Under the pieces are notes generated by a model. It saw only the letters and a program-made list of their open reading frames with translations. It ran no database searches and had not been told where the DNA came from. The position numbers and the translations under genes are program-made. This document shows positions 1 to 11,900 of a DNA stretch of 64,000 bases, one piece after another; positions within the stretch are counted from its first letter, which is position 1, and each line of letters begins with the position of its first letter. Source of the DNA: Emergomyces orientalis (taxonomy: Eukaryota; Ascomycota; Eurotiomycetes; Onygenales; Ajellomycetaceae); NCBI GenBank assembly GCA_002110485.1, contig MOWL01000001.1, positions 248,001-312,000 of the forward strand, read 5' to 3'.

Positions 1-3000
1 CAGGGATCTCCTTCGGACAGTCGACCTCTCTGGTCCTATACTCGTTCACTTCCTTAGCAAGATATCTACCGCTATAGTTGACACGGAACCTCAAGCACCT
101 GCTGCCAAGCGACGGCGGACTAGCCAGAACAATATGGTCGCAATGAACACGAGAAATCCAAAGGAATTGAGTCAGATTATCGGAAAAGTCACATTTATTC
201 TAGAACTCATTGATGGGTCAAATCCGGAAAACCATCCTCAGCTCTTAGGGGGTCTGTTCCAAACTCTTGCTGCATTGCACCACTTGAAATTGCAACTTCA
301 AGCAGAAATGAGCTACCTCCTCAGCCTTGTTCTTGGAATCATGCTCGCCCTTATCAACAAAGCGAAGTTAACACCCAAACATAACTTAGATACGTCAGTC
401 ATTCGCGCCGACTTGATAATTGATTGCGTTCGCACATCTCAGAGCCCGCAAGTCCAGAACACCGCTCTATTGTTGGTAGCAGGATTGGCTACTATCGCTC
501 CGGAACTCATCCTCCACAGCGTTATGCCAATATTTACGTTCATGGGCTCCAACGTTCTGAAAAAGGATGATGAATACTCGGCTCTCGTTATTGATCAGGT
601 AAGTTGTGACGCTCGTAAATTATTTCTTATTTAGAAAGCATCTAACAAACTATGTTGTAGACAATCGACCAAGTGGTTCCCCCTCTCATACAATCATTGC
701 GCAACCAAAAAAGGGACGTGGTCTCCGGGACATCAGAGCTTCTGCTCAGCTTTACTGCCGCGTTTGAGCATATTCCATCACACCGCAGATTGAGGCTTTT
801 TGAAGCATTGATTACGAAATTGGGTGCCGAAGATTTCCTTTACGCCGTGTTTGCAATGCTTGCAAATCGATATGGGACGGATCGGGATGTATTAGGGTTG
901 ATGACTTGCCTTGCAGCTAATACTGGAGTAGAGTTACAGCTTAATGTAAGTTGCGCCGCTTGTTAAGCTCGTGTTCCGTCATTCTTCTACTGACTTCCAC
1001 ATTTCAGTCATATACCAAATACCTGGGTCTTGTCCAGGATACGCTACTTCCCAAACCAACTTTTTCCCGCACCCTTCTTGGAGTTGGTGGGGAGGATGGT
1101 CGAGATCCGTCTAGAATTGTGATTGATCTACTGCAAGCATTATCTCACCTTCTCCAAAGCACATCCTTGAAATCGCAAATGACAAAGATTTTCGGGTCTG
1201 ATGATTCTGATGTGGCTCCCATTCACAACCTTTTCTCTCGCATCTTGGAACAATTACTGGCCCTGTCTGACACTGTTCGAGCGAGTAAACCAGTTAGCAA
1301 AGCCTGCGGTGATACGTTGGGATCGCTTTTGGGGACGTTATCGTTGATTGACTTTCTCGACACTATCGAAGTCCTACTTCGACGGCCCAATGATGATCTG
1401 CGGAGAAGAGTATTGAGACTCCTTGGGAGCAGATTAGAACAGAGTCATGACAGGGATGCCGCCTCTCAATCCAGGGTTTTGGCATTTTTGCCAACCCTTG
1501 TCGGGATACTTGAAGGTTCTCCCGATGTGCTCCTCAAACATGCCGCTGTCGCTTGTATAGACAAGATAGCAGAGAGATACGGAAAGAAAGATCCAGCGTC
1601 GGTGGTAGCAGCAGCTAAAGTGGTTGCTGGTGAGAATTGTATTGGCCAACCCGATGACCGCATCCGTGTGATTGGAATGTTATGCCTTGCTTCTGTCACA
1701 GAAGTCGTTGGCGAGGCGATTATCCCTGTCCTCCCTCAGATCTTTTCACGGGCCTTTAGGCTGCTGGAGGATAGCCTGAACAACAACACAAAAGATACAC
1801 AATTGCACGATGCGGTTTACTCGCTCATCTGCGCCCTTATTACACATGTCCCATGGATGATATCGGATGACCATCTTACCAATATCCTCCGCCTATCTTT
1901 CAAATCAGCGGCTAGAGATCTTCCTGAAAACTCCGACGACAACCGCCACGAGGCACTGAAACTTCTTGCAAGGCGCGTTGATGTTAACGAAATCTTTAAA
2001 GCCGTCGAATCCAATTGGTCGTTTGCTGTCTCTGAGGGGTCTCAAGTAAGTTAATTTCTTCATGCCTTATCCCCTTAGTGGGATTAAATTACTCATGATG
2101 TAGCAGGCTATCAGCGAATTGCTGGAGGTTACAAGCCTTTCCATCGAAAAGCACCCAAAATCGTCAACCGCCAAAAATGTCCCTGTTTTAGCCAAGCTAT
2201 TAGAGAAAGCTTTCGATATTCGGCGCTCACAATTTTCTCAGCCAACGAAGAGCACTTACGGAGAAAATGATGTGAACGACATCGAAAGCCAGGTGAACGA
2301 TATGGCCATCAAGATGATCTACAAGCTGAACGACACTGTCTTCCGGCCATTATTTGTCCAATTAACGGAGTGGGCAACGGCTGGTCTTCCGAAATCAGTT
2401 GGTTCCGGACGGTTATTGAGACTTACCACTTTCTACAAGTTCCTTGGGACATTTTTTGGCACTCTCAAGGTTAGTACACCCACGCGCTGTAATCTGCATG
2501 ATATTTGTGGAGCTAACGTTTAACCTCCATTCCAGTCTATCGTTACTAGCTATTCAAGCTATATCATTGAGAGTACAGTTGAAATTCTACAGACTGCGCG
2601 ATGCAACGACAAGGAGTCCAAAGGTTTGTGGTTAGCTACGATGCAAATGCTTCGTAACTCTTTTGAGCATGATCAAGATGGTAAGCAAAATGCAAATTAA
2701 GGACAAAGTCCCTGGTTCACCGACGATGTAGCGTTATAAATTCAACACTTCGCTAACTGGCTCGCGCAGAATTCTGGCAATCCCCAACCCACCTAGCCGC
2801 CATATCTGGCCCTCTGGTCACCCAACTCTCCCATTCTACCAATCAATCGACACTCAAGCTCATCACCTCCGAAGCCATCCCCACTATTGTCGAACTCGCC
2901 GCCGCGGCTGATTCACCGGACAACCACAAAGAGCTTAACTCTGCTATCATGAGATTCATGCGTCCCGGTGTTAGTAACACGGGTAGAAACGGCGGCGATA

Positions 3001-3209
3001 ATCCGTACACTCGCCTTGCTGCTGTCAAGTGCGAGTTGAGCCTGACAGAGCGGCTGGGCGAGGAATGGCTAGCGCTGCTACCAGAGATGTTGCCGTACAT
3101 CAGTGAGCTGATGGAAGATGATGACGAGAACGTCGAGAAGGAGGTGAGGAGGTGGATTTTGGCTATTGAGGAGGTCCTGGGGGAGAAGTTGGATGACATG
3201 TTAGTATAA
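1..3209 (+). CDS. utp10: U3 snoRNP/SSU processome protein Utp10, C-terminal part (5' end outside the window)
   Basis: Utp10 (human HEATR1/BP28) is a large HEAT-repeat scaffold of the nucleolar SSU processome, needed for early 18S pre-rRNA cleavage and linked to rDNA transcription. The frame is open from base 2. I read exons 2-598, 661-945, 1008-2045, 2104-2469, 2536-2680 and 2770-3209. They join in frame to 957 codons, about half the usual length of around 1800 residues. All five introns (57-89 nt) have GT..AG ends. The protein shows repeated amphipathic helices typical of HEAT repeats. The stretch around 1020-1300 (KYLGLVQDTLL...) and the last 450 codons match what I know of the BP28CT and C-terminal HEAT regions. 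The end is acidic (LMEDDDENVEKEVRRW). The acceptor at 2103 is followed by CAG, so one Gln may be optional. The gene is convergent with the nitrilase gene. The assignment rests on recalled family similarity, not a search. Confidence 0.88.
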
Positions 3210-3684
3210 AAGGGGACGGAAAGAAACAAAAGGAAATTCATAGGTGCGGGTTTTGCTTGGTGCGTAGTGCGATTGCGTTTTACTGGCCGTTCTGTGCTTA
3301 CAAAAAGCAATTTCATGTACATATACCTGATACATTAGATATAGATTTAAATATCCGACATCGTTTGCTTAGTCAATGCAATTTGCCTATTGCTATCTTC
3401 GTGACGAAATTTTTAGGTGACTTGCAAATAAAGAGTGAAAGCATCCGTCAAAGGTATGATATAGAAAAATAGAAAAATAACAACAGCTGATCCTCTCCAA
3501 ACCATGGCGTCTGAATTATTCAAGCCCATCAAGAAACCAACATCTCCAATGTGGTAATACCTGTACTTCCCAGCCATCAACAGCTGTAGAAGAAAAGTTT
3601 CCAAAAATCGCCATATTACGGCAGTCAGCCATACCTCGACAGGTTATAGAAACAAAATAATAATGAGAGCAAAACCTAATTAGG
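3210..3684. other. Convergent 3' intergenic region
   Basis: This stretch lies between the stop codons of the UTP10 gene and the nitrilase gene and should hold both 3' UTRs. It is AT-rich with several AATAAA-like words (for example near 3429 and 3655). Short open frames here have no family resemblance and are not called. Confidence 0.5.
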
Positions 3685-5184
3685 CTAAATAGGCGGTGGA
3701 TTCAAATCGAGCCCATCAACCGTCAACTTGAAAGCGTCATTCCTCGAATAACTCCCTGCTACGTCCAAATCTAACCTGCCCCTTTCGCAGTCCTCAAAAT
3801 CGACTTCTGTGATCAGTATGTGGCCACAATCATCATCACCATCCCTATCAGAGACATTCCAGATTGGCCCTGCAAGAACATTCCCCATAGGGCCAACAAT
3901 GCAGGAGCCACCGCCGGATAAGTACGGGTCAGAAGACAGTGACGACGTGGAGGCGGTCCCTTTCTTGGTATCCGCTGTATGGTCTGGCCATGTAATTTCA
4001 TGCTCGTCTTCCGTTATTATAGATTTTCTGTGGCATTTCGTCGAATCAGAGAGCGACGGGGGGTGGGGAGGTAGTTGGGAAGGGGAGTGTATTGTTGGCC
4101 GCGCCGTTGGTGAATGCGCGGCGAATGGATCGGGATCTTGTTCCGGTATTTCTACTCCGTTAATAACAGCGCTGCTAGCATATTCCTCCGCCCCGGGAGA
4201 TGGGTGGATTCCACCACCCGCTTCAGGGAGAGATTTTGTTGTAATAGTGGTACTGGTGGCAGGGTTAGGGTCATTGCATGGCCAGACAATCTCGTGCGAT
4301 CCTTCTAAGGTAGTTATCGAAGGCTGTCGTCGTTGTCTTGTCGATCGACGACTAGTTGATGGTCTGGTTTCGATTGTGTGGTGACTTGCAACACTGATGT
4401 GTTCTCGACCAGCAGTGATCCACGAAGGAAGTTCACTTTGCCGAACACACTGGTTGGCGCTAAGTACGACAGCCCTCCCTTCAAATGCCACTGTGCGCAT
4501 TAGCGGCAACCAGGTATCACGCGGGTCCGCAGTTGGGGCGAGGTAGAGGTTCACATTCTGGGAATAGAGACTCTGTCGTAGCAGGGGCATGAAATTTTCC
4601 CAGCATATGGCTGCTGCCAGTGTAAGTTTCACCCCATTAATCTCAGTGGTAACCGCCTTCAAAGTTGACGGCGACCCTTGTGCCCATACCAGGCGTTCAC
4701 TACCAGTTGGCATCACCTTTCTTCGTTTCCCCAGTGTCCCTCTCTTGGGATCCACGTATACAACAGCACAGTACAGACTCCCCCCTGCTCTCTCGATCAA
4801 GCCAACAATGAGCAAAACTCCTGTCTCCCGCGCGACCCGTTCTAGGTACTCTCTTGTACCATCACCTCGGTAATTCTTCCCCTTTGCAATAGGAAGAGTT
4901 CTTTCGATCCAGTCATCTCCAGCGCCAGCAGGGGTATCTCCAAGGTCCACTGCAGCATGGTAGTATTGTAGATACTGCTCACGGCCAAGAGGGTCACGAG
5001 CCCCAATGGCAGCACCAAAGGTGCATGTTCGTGGATAACCACCCAAATACGCCTCCGGAAACAGAAGGACGTGGGCCCCTCGGGATGCAGCAAAGCACGT
5101 AGTGCTCTCTAGTGCGCGGAGGGTATCAGAGAGCGTATCCCGGGTTCGCGATTGGGCGACTGCGACGTTTAGTTTTTGCGTCAT
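3685..5184 (-). CDS. Nitrilase-superfamily carbon-nitrogen hydrolase with a large internal insert
   Basis: This is an intron-less gene for 499 residues. The nitrilase Glu-Lys-Cys triad is visible: Glu44 in LLFPEAYLGGYPR, Lys156 in GKRRKVMPT, and the nucleophile Cys194 in AAICWENFMP. The GYPR and AICWEN signatures place it with nitrilases and cyanide hydratase-like enzymes, which hydrolyse organic nitriles to acids or amides, rather than with amidases. The fold runs through ANQC (near residue 246). It is then interrupted by about 160 low-complexity residues (roughly 260-422, rich in Pro, Ser and Thr) and resumes with GGGSCIVGPMGNVLAGPIW. Family members are usually 310-380 residues, so the excess is this insert. 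It carries two copies of a HEI-x-WP motif (residues about 297-301 and 396-400). The start is the first ATG and gives the expected beta strand KLNVAVAQ. The substrate cannot be told from sequence. Confidence 0.87.
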   Translation of the reverse strand: MTQKLNVAVAQSRTRDTLSDTLRALESTTCFAASRGAHVLLFPEAYLGGYPRTCTFGAAIGARDPLGREQYLQYYHAAVDLGDTPAGAGDDWIERTLPIAKGKNYRGDGTREYLERVARETGVLLIVGLIERAGGSLYCAVVYVDPKRGTLGKRRKVMPTGSERLVWAQGSPSTLKAVTTEINGVKLTLAAAICWENFMPLLRQSLYSQNVNLYLAPTADPRDTWLPLMRTVAFEGRAVVLSANQCVRQSELPSWITAGREHISVASHHTIETRPSTSRRSTRQRRQPSITTLEGSHEIVWPCNDPNPATSTTITTKSLPEAGGGIHPSPGAEEYASSAVINGVEIPEQDPDPFAAHSPTARPTIHSPSQLPPHPPSLSDSTKCHRKSIITEDEHEITWPDHTADTKKGTASTSSLSSDPYLSGGGSCIVGPMGNVLAGPIWNVSDRDGDDDCGHILITEVDFEDCERGRLDLDVAGSYSRNDAFKLTVDGLDLNPPPI

Positions 5185-5898
5185 GGTTAATGCAGGGCTG
5201 GCAGCGGGAGTTCACGAGTAAAAGTGGCAGCAGGTATATACGCGATATTTAGACGGTAAAGCAGAGGATGTCGAAATCCCAATCTTGATCAACCTACGTT
5301 GGCGCTGGATCTGCTTCTTGCGGAGACAAAGCCGAAAAGGCGTAGTCGAATCTTGGGTTTCGGCAATTCCCCGCGTCGAGAGGGATGATGTAATAGCTAA
5401 CCCAAATAATTTAGCCGAACAACGTTACTCCAGGGTAAGTTACTGGATTAACGTGAGCTTTCAAATATGAGAGAGTGGCAGGACACATTGAGTGCTTCTT
5501 ATATATGTTCCGTCTAGGATGCTGCAAATATTTATATCGATATATATATATCGTTTTTGAATTTTAATCTCTCATACATGCCCAAATCCTTTTGAACCAA
5601 CTAGTTTCCCTTCATTTTTCATTTTAGTTCTATCATTTCCAAAGCCCCTCCGATCCTCCACCAATTGCGCTTGGGTATAATCACCGCTATCTCGCAGAGG
5701 TTTCTGCTGTCTCTTAAATTAGATGTCACAACATAAAAGGAAGGGAAAATGGGCATATATAGATAACTTACGACTAATGAACTAAGTAATTTTCGACATC
5801 GTCTCCTTGCCGCATAGCCCAACACTTCTGACAGCAACTGCAGCGATCTAATATATATAACACATTACTTTTGACGATATAATTACGAGATCTAAAGG
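5185..5898. other. Intergenic region upstream of the nitrilase gene and downstream of the F-box-like gene
   Basis: Both neighbours are on the minus strand, so this holds the nitrilase promoter (right next to 5185) and the 3' end of the next gene... reading along the minus strand the orphan gene ends at 5899. An AT-rich patch with TATATATATATCG lies near 5540. I see no gene. Confidence 0.4.
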
Positions 5899-7176
5899 TC
5901 AGTTAGGCTGGGAGCGCCTCGCCTTGGGTAGTCGCCTATTTAAGGATCCGCAAACATAGCCCAATAAACCTGCACGATCCCCCCCGCGGAACCACACAGT
6001 CGTACACATTAAATCGAGCTTTCTGAGAAAATTGGCCGCGCTGTTCGGTTGATGCTTCTCATTTAACGCAACGGTGAGTACCTGAATGATGAACATGTCT
6101 CTTTCCAGGTTTTCCTGCCGAGCCTCTTCGCCGGGATCACTTTGTAAAAATGCTTCCGAATGGATGGCTTGTATGTCATCCACATAACCGAGACGACATC
6201 TGGCTTCGTTATATAGGCCTTGTTTAAGTGCAATCGCCGACTCAGATATAATTTCTTCTAATTCGTCGTTGAATTGTTTGAGACCGGTGGTATTCCGCGA
6301 GTAAGACCTCCATTCGTCTTCGGCCAATTTAAAGATCTCCTGTAGCTCTTCGGCTCCATGGATTGTGAGGGAAAGAGTATTCTTCGTTTGAAACAATAAC
6401 TCTACGAGTCCCAGTCGCATGTCCGAGTTCAGCGGCCGCCTAACGTTATGCTCTGGAAAACGGATGGATATGTCAAGGCAATTGATGGCACGAGTGGCGA
6501 ATCGCCGGATCAGATGGCATAGATGGTTATAGCGGCCCCCGTTGTATGCAAAGAGGATGTCCTTACGAACTTCAACTCTCTCCTCTGTGTCCCATCTCCG
6601 TTCCTCCGCGAACTCCGATCGCTGGGTAACTTTTACGTCTGCAACGAGCCTTTGCCTCACCCTTTCAGCCAAGAACCCATTGGCAAGGATATCTGGCTGG
6701 GCATAGCGCCCGTCATGCCCGAGCTGGTATATATGATAGCTGTCATGTCTTGAAACGGTGATAGGCCCTATCTGGAAATGAATCCATAGGTTCTTGTGTA
6801 ACAAAATATATAGTGCTTCCTCGCGAATCTGCCTGTTGAGGTGTAGAATTTGAAGATGTAACACCTTATCCAGAGGCTTGTTTAGGTCGCCGGCGGCATC
6901 CATGCTTTGGTCTACTACAAGTAGGTAGGAGTAAATCTCGCATCGTAGTTCGAGTGGTAATGATAGGAATCCTTTTCGGGGCCAGATATATCCTTCGGTA
7001 GGTTGGGCACAAGATAGATTGACCTCTTTGCTAAGGGAGTTGGCTGATAACAATGATGATGATAGGTGGTCTCCATTATCTATCCGCACACCCTTCCTGG
7101 CAGCGTTACTGGATGGGCTTGGAATTCGCTGTCGTTCCATTCCATATCGTGAACTAGCATTTTCCAAAATGGCCAT
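5899..7176 (-). CDS. Fungal orphan with an F-box/2EXR-like N-terminal motif
   Basis: Uninterrupted frame of 425 residues. Residues about 66-125 (GFLSLPLELRCEIYSYLLV, then HLQILHLNRQIREEALYIL) fit the pattern L-PLE-R-IY-LL followed by L-VNRQIR-EAL. This is typical of a large fungal family of F-box-like or 2EXR-domain proteins of mostly unknown role. The rest is helical and charged with no catalytic motif I can name. True F-box proteins recruit substrates to SCF ubiquitin ligases, but many members of this family have no proven Skp1 contact. The first 60 residues are Ser/Asn-rich and probably disordered. The first ATG is taken as the start. Later in-frame Met residues exist (for example residue 13), so the start is less certain than the frame. 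Confidence 0.7.
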   Translation of the reverse strand: MAILENASSRYGMERQRIPSPSSNAARKGVRIDNGDHLSSSLLSANSLSKEVNLSCAQPTEGYIWPRKGFLSLPLELRCEIYSYLLVVDQSMDAAGDLNKPLDKVLHLQILHLNRQIREEALYILLHKNLWIHFQIGPITVSRHDSYHIYQLGHDGRYAQPDILANGFLAERVRQRLVADVKVTQRSEFAEERRWDTEERVEVRKDILFAYNGGRYNHLCHLIRRFATRAINCLDISIRFPEHNVRRPLNSDMRLGLVELLFQTKNTLSLTIHGAEELQEIFKLAEDEWRSYSRNTTGLKQFNDELEEIISESAIALKQGLYNEARCRLGYVDDIQAIHSEAFLQSDPGEEARQENLERDMFIIQVLTVALNEKHQPNSAANFLRKLDLMCTTVWFRGGDRAGLLGYVCGSLNRRLPKARRSQPN

Positions 7177-8909
7177 GGCAAGATATTATGTGCAAAGAGC
7201 CCAGGAAACTGCAGAAAGAGAAAACCCATTTCATTATATACCGGCCGCTCGGTTTACCGATGTGGGAAATTTTTCCAGTTACCGCAGTGTTCATTGTGAA
7301 AAATCTTGTCACAGTTAAACTTCTTGACAAAAAGAAGTATCAGAAATGAACAAAATAAACAATAGTGGCAAATGATGAATGAAATGAAGAATAGAAAAGA
7401 CAAATCACTTATACAAGACAATCCCTTTGTCCCTCGATAGATGAAACATCATCCTCGAACGACTTGAACAGATCTGACAGCTAACTCCACGGCTTCTTTG
7501 TTTGTCCGTCATTCAATCACAACGACAAAAGTTCGTTGCCGCTGTATCAGTTAGAGTAGCTGTCCAAACCCAAAAGGCAAAGTGTACAAACAAAGCACTC
7601 AATGTCGGTAAATATACCAGACGCGCGAAATTGATCAAGCAAAGCATTCATTCTCCTGTACAAACGAGCCGAGCCAATATAAGTAGCTCAAAACGCATCA
7701 AAAGGTATAAAACGAAATATATACTCGGAGAAAAATAATGATAACAGGGTAATTCCTAGAAGAAGCATATATTACAAACAGGTTCAAACCCCCCAAGCCA
7801 TGGGGCTCGGGAGTGCAACGTCCTCTTACCTACCCTAGAGGCTGTTGGCCTGGATAGGAGTCGAACAGCCGACTCTCCCAGCAATCAGGGAAGGACGTTG
7901 CCAAACTGGAGCTCCGAGGCCGCTGTTCGCCGGTAGCAGACATTTCAGGCCTTATTAAGTTCATTTTCCGCAGTGAAAGCTGGTTTGTTTGTCGTGAAGT
8001 GATTGTTGCACGGTGCATTCCTCAACGCTGAAGCTTATATCACGTGACGTTAATGTTGTTTCAGAGGCGGATAATGAATCCGACTGGTGGGGGCAAAAGG
8101 GCAAGGGCGTTGATGATGGCATAGTAGGCATATGGCTTGATGCTTCATAAGGACTTGGCAATTGGTTGAATATATTTAGTTCAAAAGGATGGTTAAAGAG
8201 AGCTAAAATATGTTCTATGTCTAAAAACCTCTGAAGGCGCAAACAGTGGTACATGATAGCGAGGAAGATAGAAGTGCAAAACAGGGAATAAAAAGAACTA
8301 AAATTGTTTTATTCATGTATCAACTGATATATTACGATCCAAAAATCCTGGGAAAGAGAAAAATAGTGGATGGGACCGTACTCAAAGATCGTTGGTGGGA
8401 AGGAAATTGATTTGATCCTTCTCCTCCCCTTTTTCTCGTCTCAAACAGACCATTCCGCTTACTGCCCAAATCTCCAATGGAAGAGATGGGGAAAGAACGG
8501 AATGGGTTGCATCCAGCTCAAGATCAGACGATTGAAGCAGTAACGTAAACAGATCGAGCGAGGAAAGAGACTTGATTTTCTTTTTATTTTTTATTTTTCG
8601 AAACAATATGTGCATTGTTAAGAGAATTGAGCGTGTAGATCTGGTAGGAAATTAGAACTTGATCACAGCACCATGGGGAACCATTATATTAGTTTCTTTC
8701 GTTAAGCTTGCGTTAGATTCAACTTAGTTGAATGGTTAAGGGACTCCAGGTTGCGCCAGCCAAAAAAGAAAAGTAAACGAATCAACCGGCAAATAGAAGC
8801 AAGCTACGGGCTCCTGGGATAGAGCTGCCGAGTGGTATTAGTAGTGTACAAAATGGCAGGCCGACGAAAGGAAGAACTTCAAACGCCGATTTTCCTTTCA
8901 AAGACCTGA
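7177..8909. other. Intergenic region, 1.7 kb, with one hairpin-rich stretch
   Basis: No protein-coding frame here has a recognisable family. The sequence is AT-rich except for a GC-richer island at about 7780-7935, which holds nested inverted repeats (listed separately). The right end (about 8640-8909) should be the 3' UTR of the RSE1 gene. Confidence 0.45.
7815..7901. repeat. Nested inverted repeats, possible structured RNA or hairpin
   Basis: GCAACGTCC at 7815-7823 is the exact reverse complement of GGACGTTGC at 7893-7901. Inside them, GAGTCG at 7858-7863 and CGACTC at 7870-7875 form a 6-bp hairpin with a 6-base loop. The minus strand contains a tRNA B-box-like word (TGTTCGACTCC) and an AGCTCCAGTTTGG word recalling an A box, but standard T and D stems do not form, so I do not call a tRNA. 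It may be a decayed tRNA-derived element or an unrelated structured RNA. Confidence 0.3.
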
Positions 8910-11900
8910 TCAGTAAGCAACCTTCGTCCGCATATCCTATAACCATTGTTAGCAAGATTGATATTTGCAGCTAACATTCAGGGGGGAAATTAGGAGGCCG
9001 ACTTACAGCTACCTTTCGTTCGATTTCTCGTACCGACCTATCCAACTCCCCCGCAATCTGTTGTTTCTTGTCATTTGGAAGCAAAAGATACGTTTCGCAG
9101 AGGTCGCCATCAATGGTACCCTTCGCTGGGGCATAGTAACTCCTATAAATTAGATGATCTCGTCCAGCGAGCGGAGGATTCTGAGCCGCAAGCTGCATTT
9201 CCAGACTTTGGAAGAAATCCACTTCTTCCCGGCTGATAAATGGTATCAGCATCGACACTGTTCCCTGAAGCCCAGTCCACACGAGGATATCTCGTCCACC
9301 CGTTACCAATTGTGCTTTTTGGATGCTGGTGGGTAAATCCTGAGGATAAAAATGGGCGACAAGGTTTAGCCTGTTCGGGGCGCCTTGCAGGTATTGTCGT
9401 TCATGAATTAAATGGGCCCCTGAACCCTCCTCATCAGCTTCTTCTGAAGCTTTTGTGGGACAGCGGAGAAGCCACAGGTTCCCGAACTTGTCGCCCCCAG
9501 CAACAGTTTCGTAGTCCACCATTGTGGTACAAGTGGTCCAGCGAGAAATAACATCGTCGACGAACGGTATAAGGCGGTTTTCTTGGTACTTATAGACAAC
9601 ATAGGTCACGCTTTCCTGTACGTCGCTGACGATGATTCGACTGCCCTGTGTTTGCAGACCCACTACAAGGTGCGGGACAACTGTCGCTTGGCATTTTCGA
9701 AGCATCTGCCTCATTCCCAGGTCATAAATTCTTACATCCGTACCAATACCTGCCAGGAGACGTCCTTGGAAACTGAGAAGGGCCATCGGAGGTTGGTCAA
9801 CCTTGGTTTTGTGAATGAATTCCAGCTCCTTGCCCTCTTCCTGGAACCTATAAATATGGATAAAACCAGCCGAGCAGGATCTTGGATTAACAACCATATC
9901 TTTCCCAGTCCCCACGACCAAGAACGTTTCGTCATCTTGGCTCGAGAAAGAAACAGCCGCCACACTGACAGCGGCTTCATTTTCTTCCAGTTCGATTTGT
10001 GAAATAACACTTTTCGAAGTTATTGGATCAATGATTTGTATGCATGATGCCCAATGTCCTGTCCCCCGCGGGTAACCAAATTCTTCTGGTGGTAGGACTG
10101 TCGCATCACCATTGACGACATCAGAGTCATTAAGAAGTTTCGTTCGTGTACCCGGTGAAAGAATGTTGTTGTCTGCTTCAATAACATAAAATAGTGGATG
10201 TTCAGGGTGTTTAATGAACTGCCGCGGTGTATATACGAGTGGAATTGTTTCCTGAAGAAGGTTATTCTCCAGTTTCTCAACAGAGAAAATCCTTTTCATA
10301 AAAATGTCAGTAATTTTGCACGAGGATATGAAGAAGGCTCAACATGTATAACAAGGTCAGGAGGTGCTTGGGTTTATTTCAGTAGGAACAATTGGATATT
10401 TTAAATAAATGTATTCCGCACAGTCAACGTTGTGACTCGGGAGATTGTCTCATCACGAAAGCTTCGCACATGTTCAAAACAGGAAAGAAAAAGAGATCAC
10501 CACGTACCTGAGATTTTGTCCTTGGATACCAACCATTCCCTCAACGCATTGCTCACTGCTGAAATTCCAACCCCATTCTAAACCGACATAATCCAGAGGG
10601 GTAAGCATAAAGGCTTTCGTTTGTAAATCCGAATAACCGAGCCAGGGACGCGAGCTCAAAGCCAAAACGGCCCTCTGTTCTTTCACAGACACTTGGAAGA
10701 GTTTTACAGGCTTTAAACCGAGGAATCTGGTGCGAGTGTCTGATAGTTCTCCGGTTACTTCATCTAACACTGTGCGAAGATATATACCCGAGTAGAGGCC
10801 GATATGTAGATAAAGTGTAGATCCGCCAGACGTGGAATCAGCCATCGCCATAATTGATAGTGCTGATGGTGCCGATGTAAGCGCCTGGACAGATTTGTTT
10901 TCGAGCGTTGAGTCTGGGTCTAGGCTCAAAATACGGACAGTAGAATCGTCGCAGCCAACGGCGAGAAATGAACTCCTCGCGCGTCCTTTCGGAACCTCTC
11001 CCAGGCTAAGACACGTGACTGTGCCAGACATCTCTCGTTTCTCATCGTATTCTGCAAGCGAACCATCGGTATCCATTTCGAAGTAAACAATCTCTCCGGA
11101 GCTTAAAGCGACGGCAACTTGGCGCTCATTTGTCGTAGCCGCAACTATCGATCGATGCTGCGGCGCCGGCCATTCATTAACCCTTCTATCAGCGTGGATA
11201 TGTCGTATACCCTTCGGATGAACTTGAATGAGAGAATCTTCTCCTAGCTGTTGAACCGCAAGAGTCGGTGCTGACGATAAGAATCCAGTGTCCGTTACTT
11301 CTTCCACCGTTTCACCGATGCTGAGAACGAGTGTGCCATTAGAAAAGGACAAGATAATGTAGGCATCGAATTCGTCCTCACGGGTGAGCTTAGTGGTCCA
11401 AACGGCTGATGGAACACTTGGTAATTCTGACTCGACGATTTCGGAAACTTCCAAGCCGTGCTTGAGAGTCCGGAAAGTACTCCTCGCTCCCGTGCCGCAG
11501 ACGGCGTATATTTGGGGAGCATCATCTTCTGTGAGGTTCGCAATCTTGCAGTCCATCAGTGGGTTCAGGGAATTGATACTTTCGACGAGATTGACATTTT
11601 CAGCAGGTCGTGGGCGGAAGTATGCTGGAGTCAGAGGTTCTGAAGGGTCCGCAGAGAACGAGTCACTAGTAAACTCAACTTCATCATCGTCATCGCCAAG
11701 TTTTTCAAATTGGTAGAAGTGGTGATTTCCCGTTTCACTTGCAACAAAGAGGAAGCCACTCTTCAAAATGCACAAGCTAGAAGCAATTGGCACAGTGTCG
11801 AAGTACTTTAATTTCAATCTTCTAACTTCCCCGGTGGCCTGGCCATTGTCGTCCTCCACCATATCGAGGGTAACCTTAAAAAGATCTCCATCTTCGGTCT

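Noticed and set aside
3809..4384. 191-codon plus-strand frame opposite the nitrilase gene
   Set aside because: It is the antisense shadow of the nitrilase insert region and has no family resemblance.
7775..7800. GGTTCAAACCC word resembling a tRNA B box on the plus strand
   Set aside because: The flanking bases pair for only two positions and there is no A box or acceptor stem.
7845..7920. Possible tRNA on the minus strand (B-box-like TGTTCGACTCC and A-box-like word)
   Set aside because: The five-base T stem and the D stem do not pair, and the anticodon loop would have nine bases. Kept only as a hairpin observation.
11384..11716. Plus-strand frames opposite RSE1
   Set aside because: Antisense shadows of a highly conserved gene. 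The minus-strand text matches the SF3B3 family throughout.
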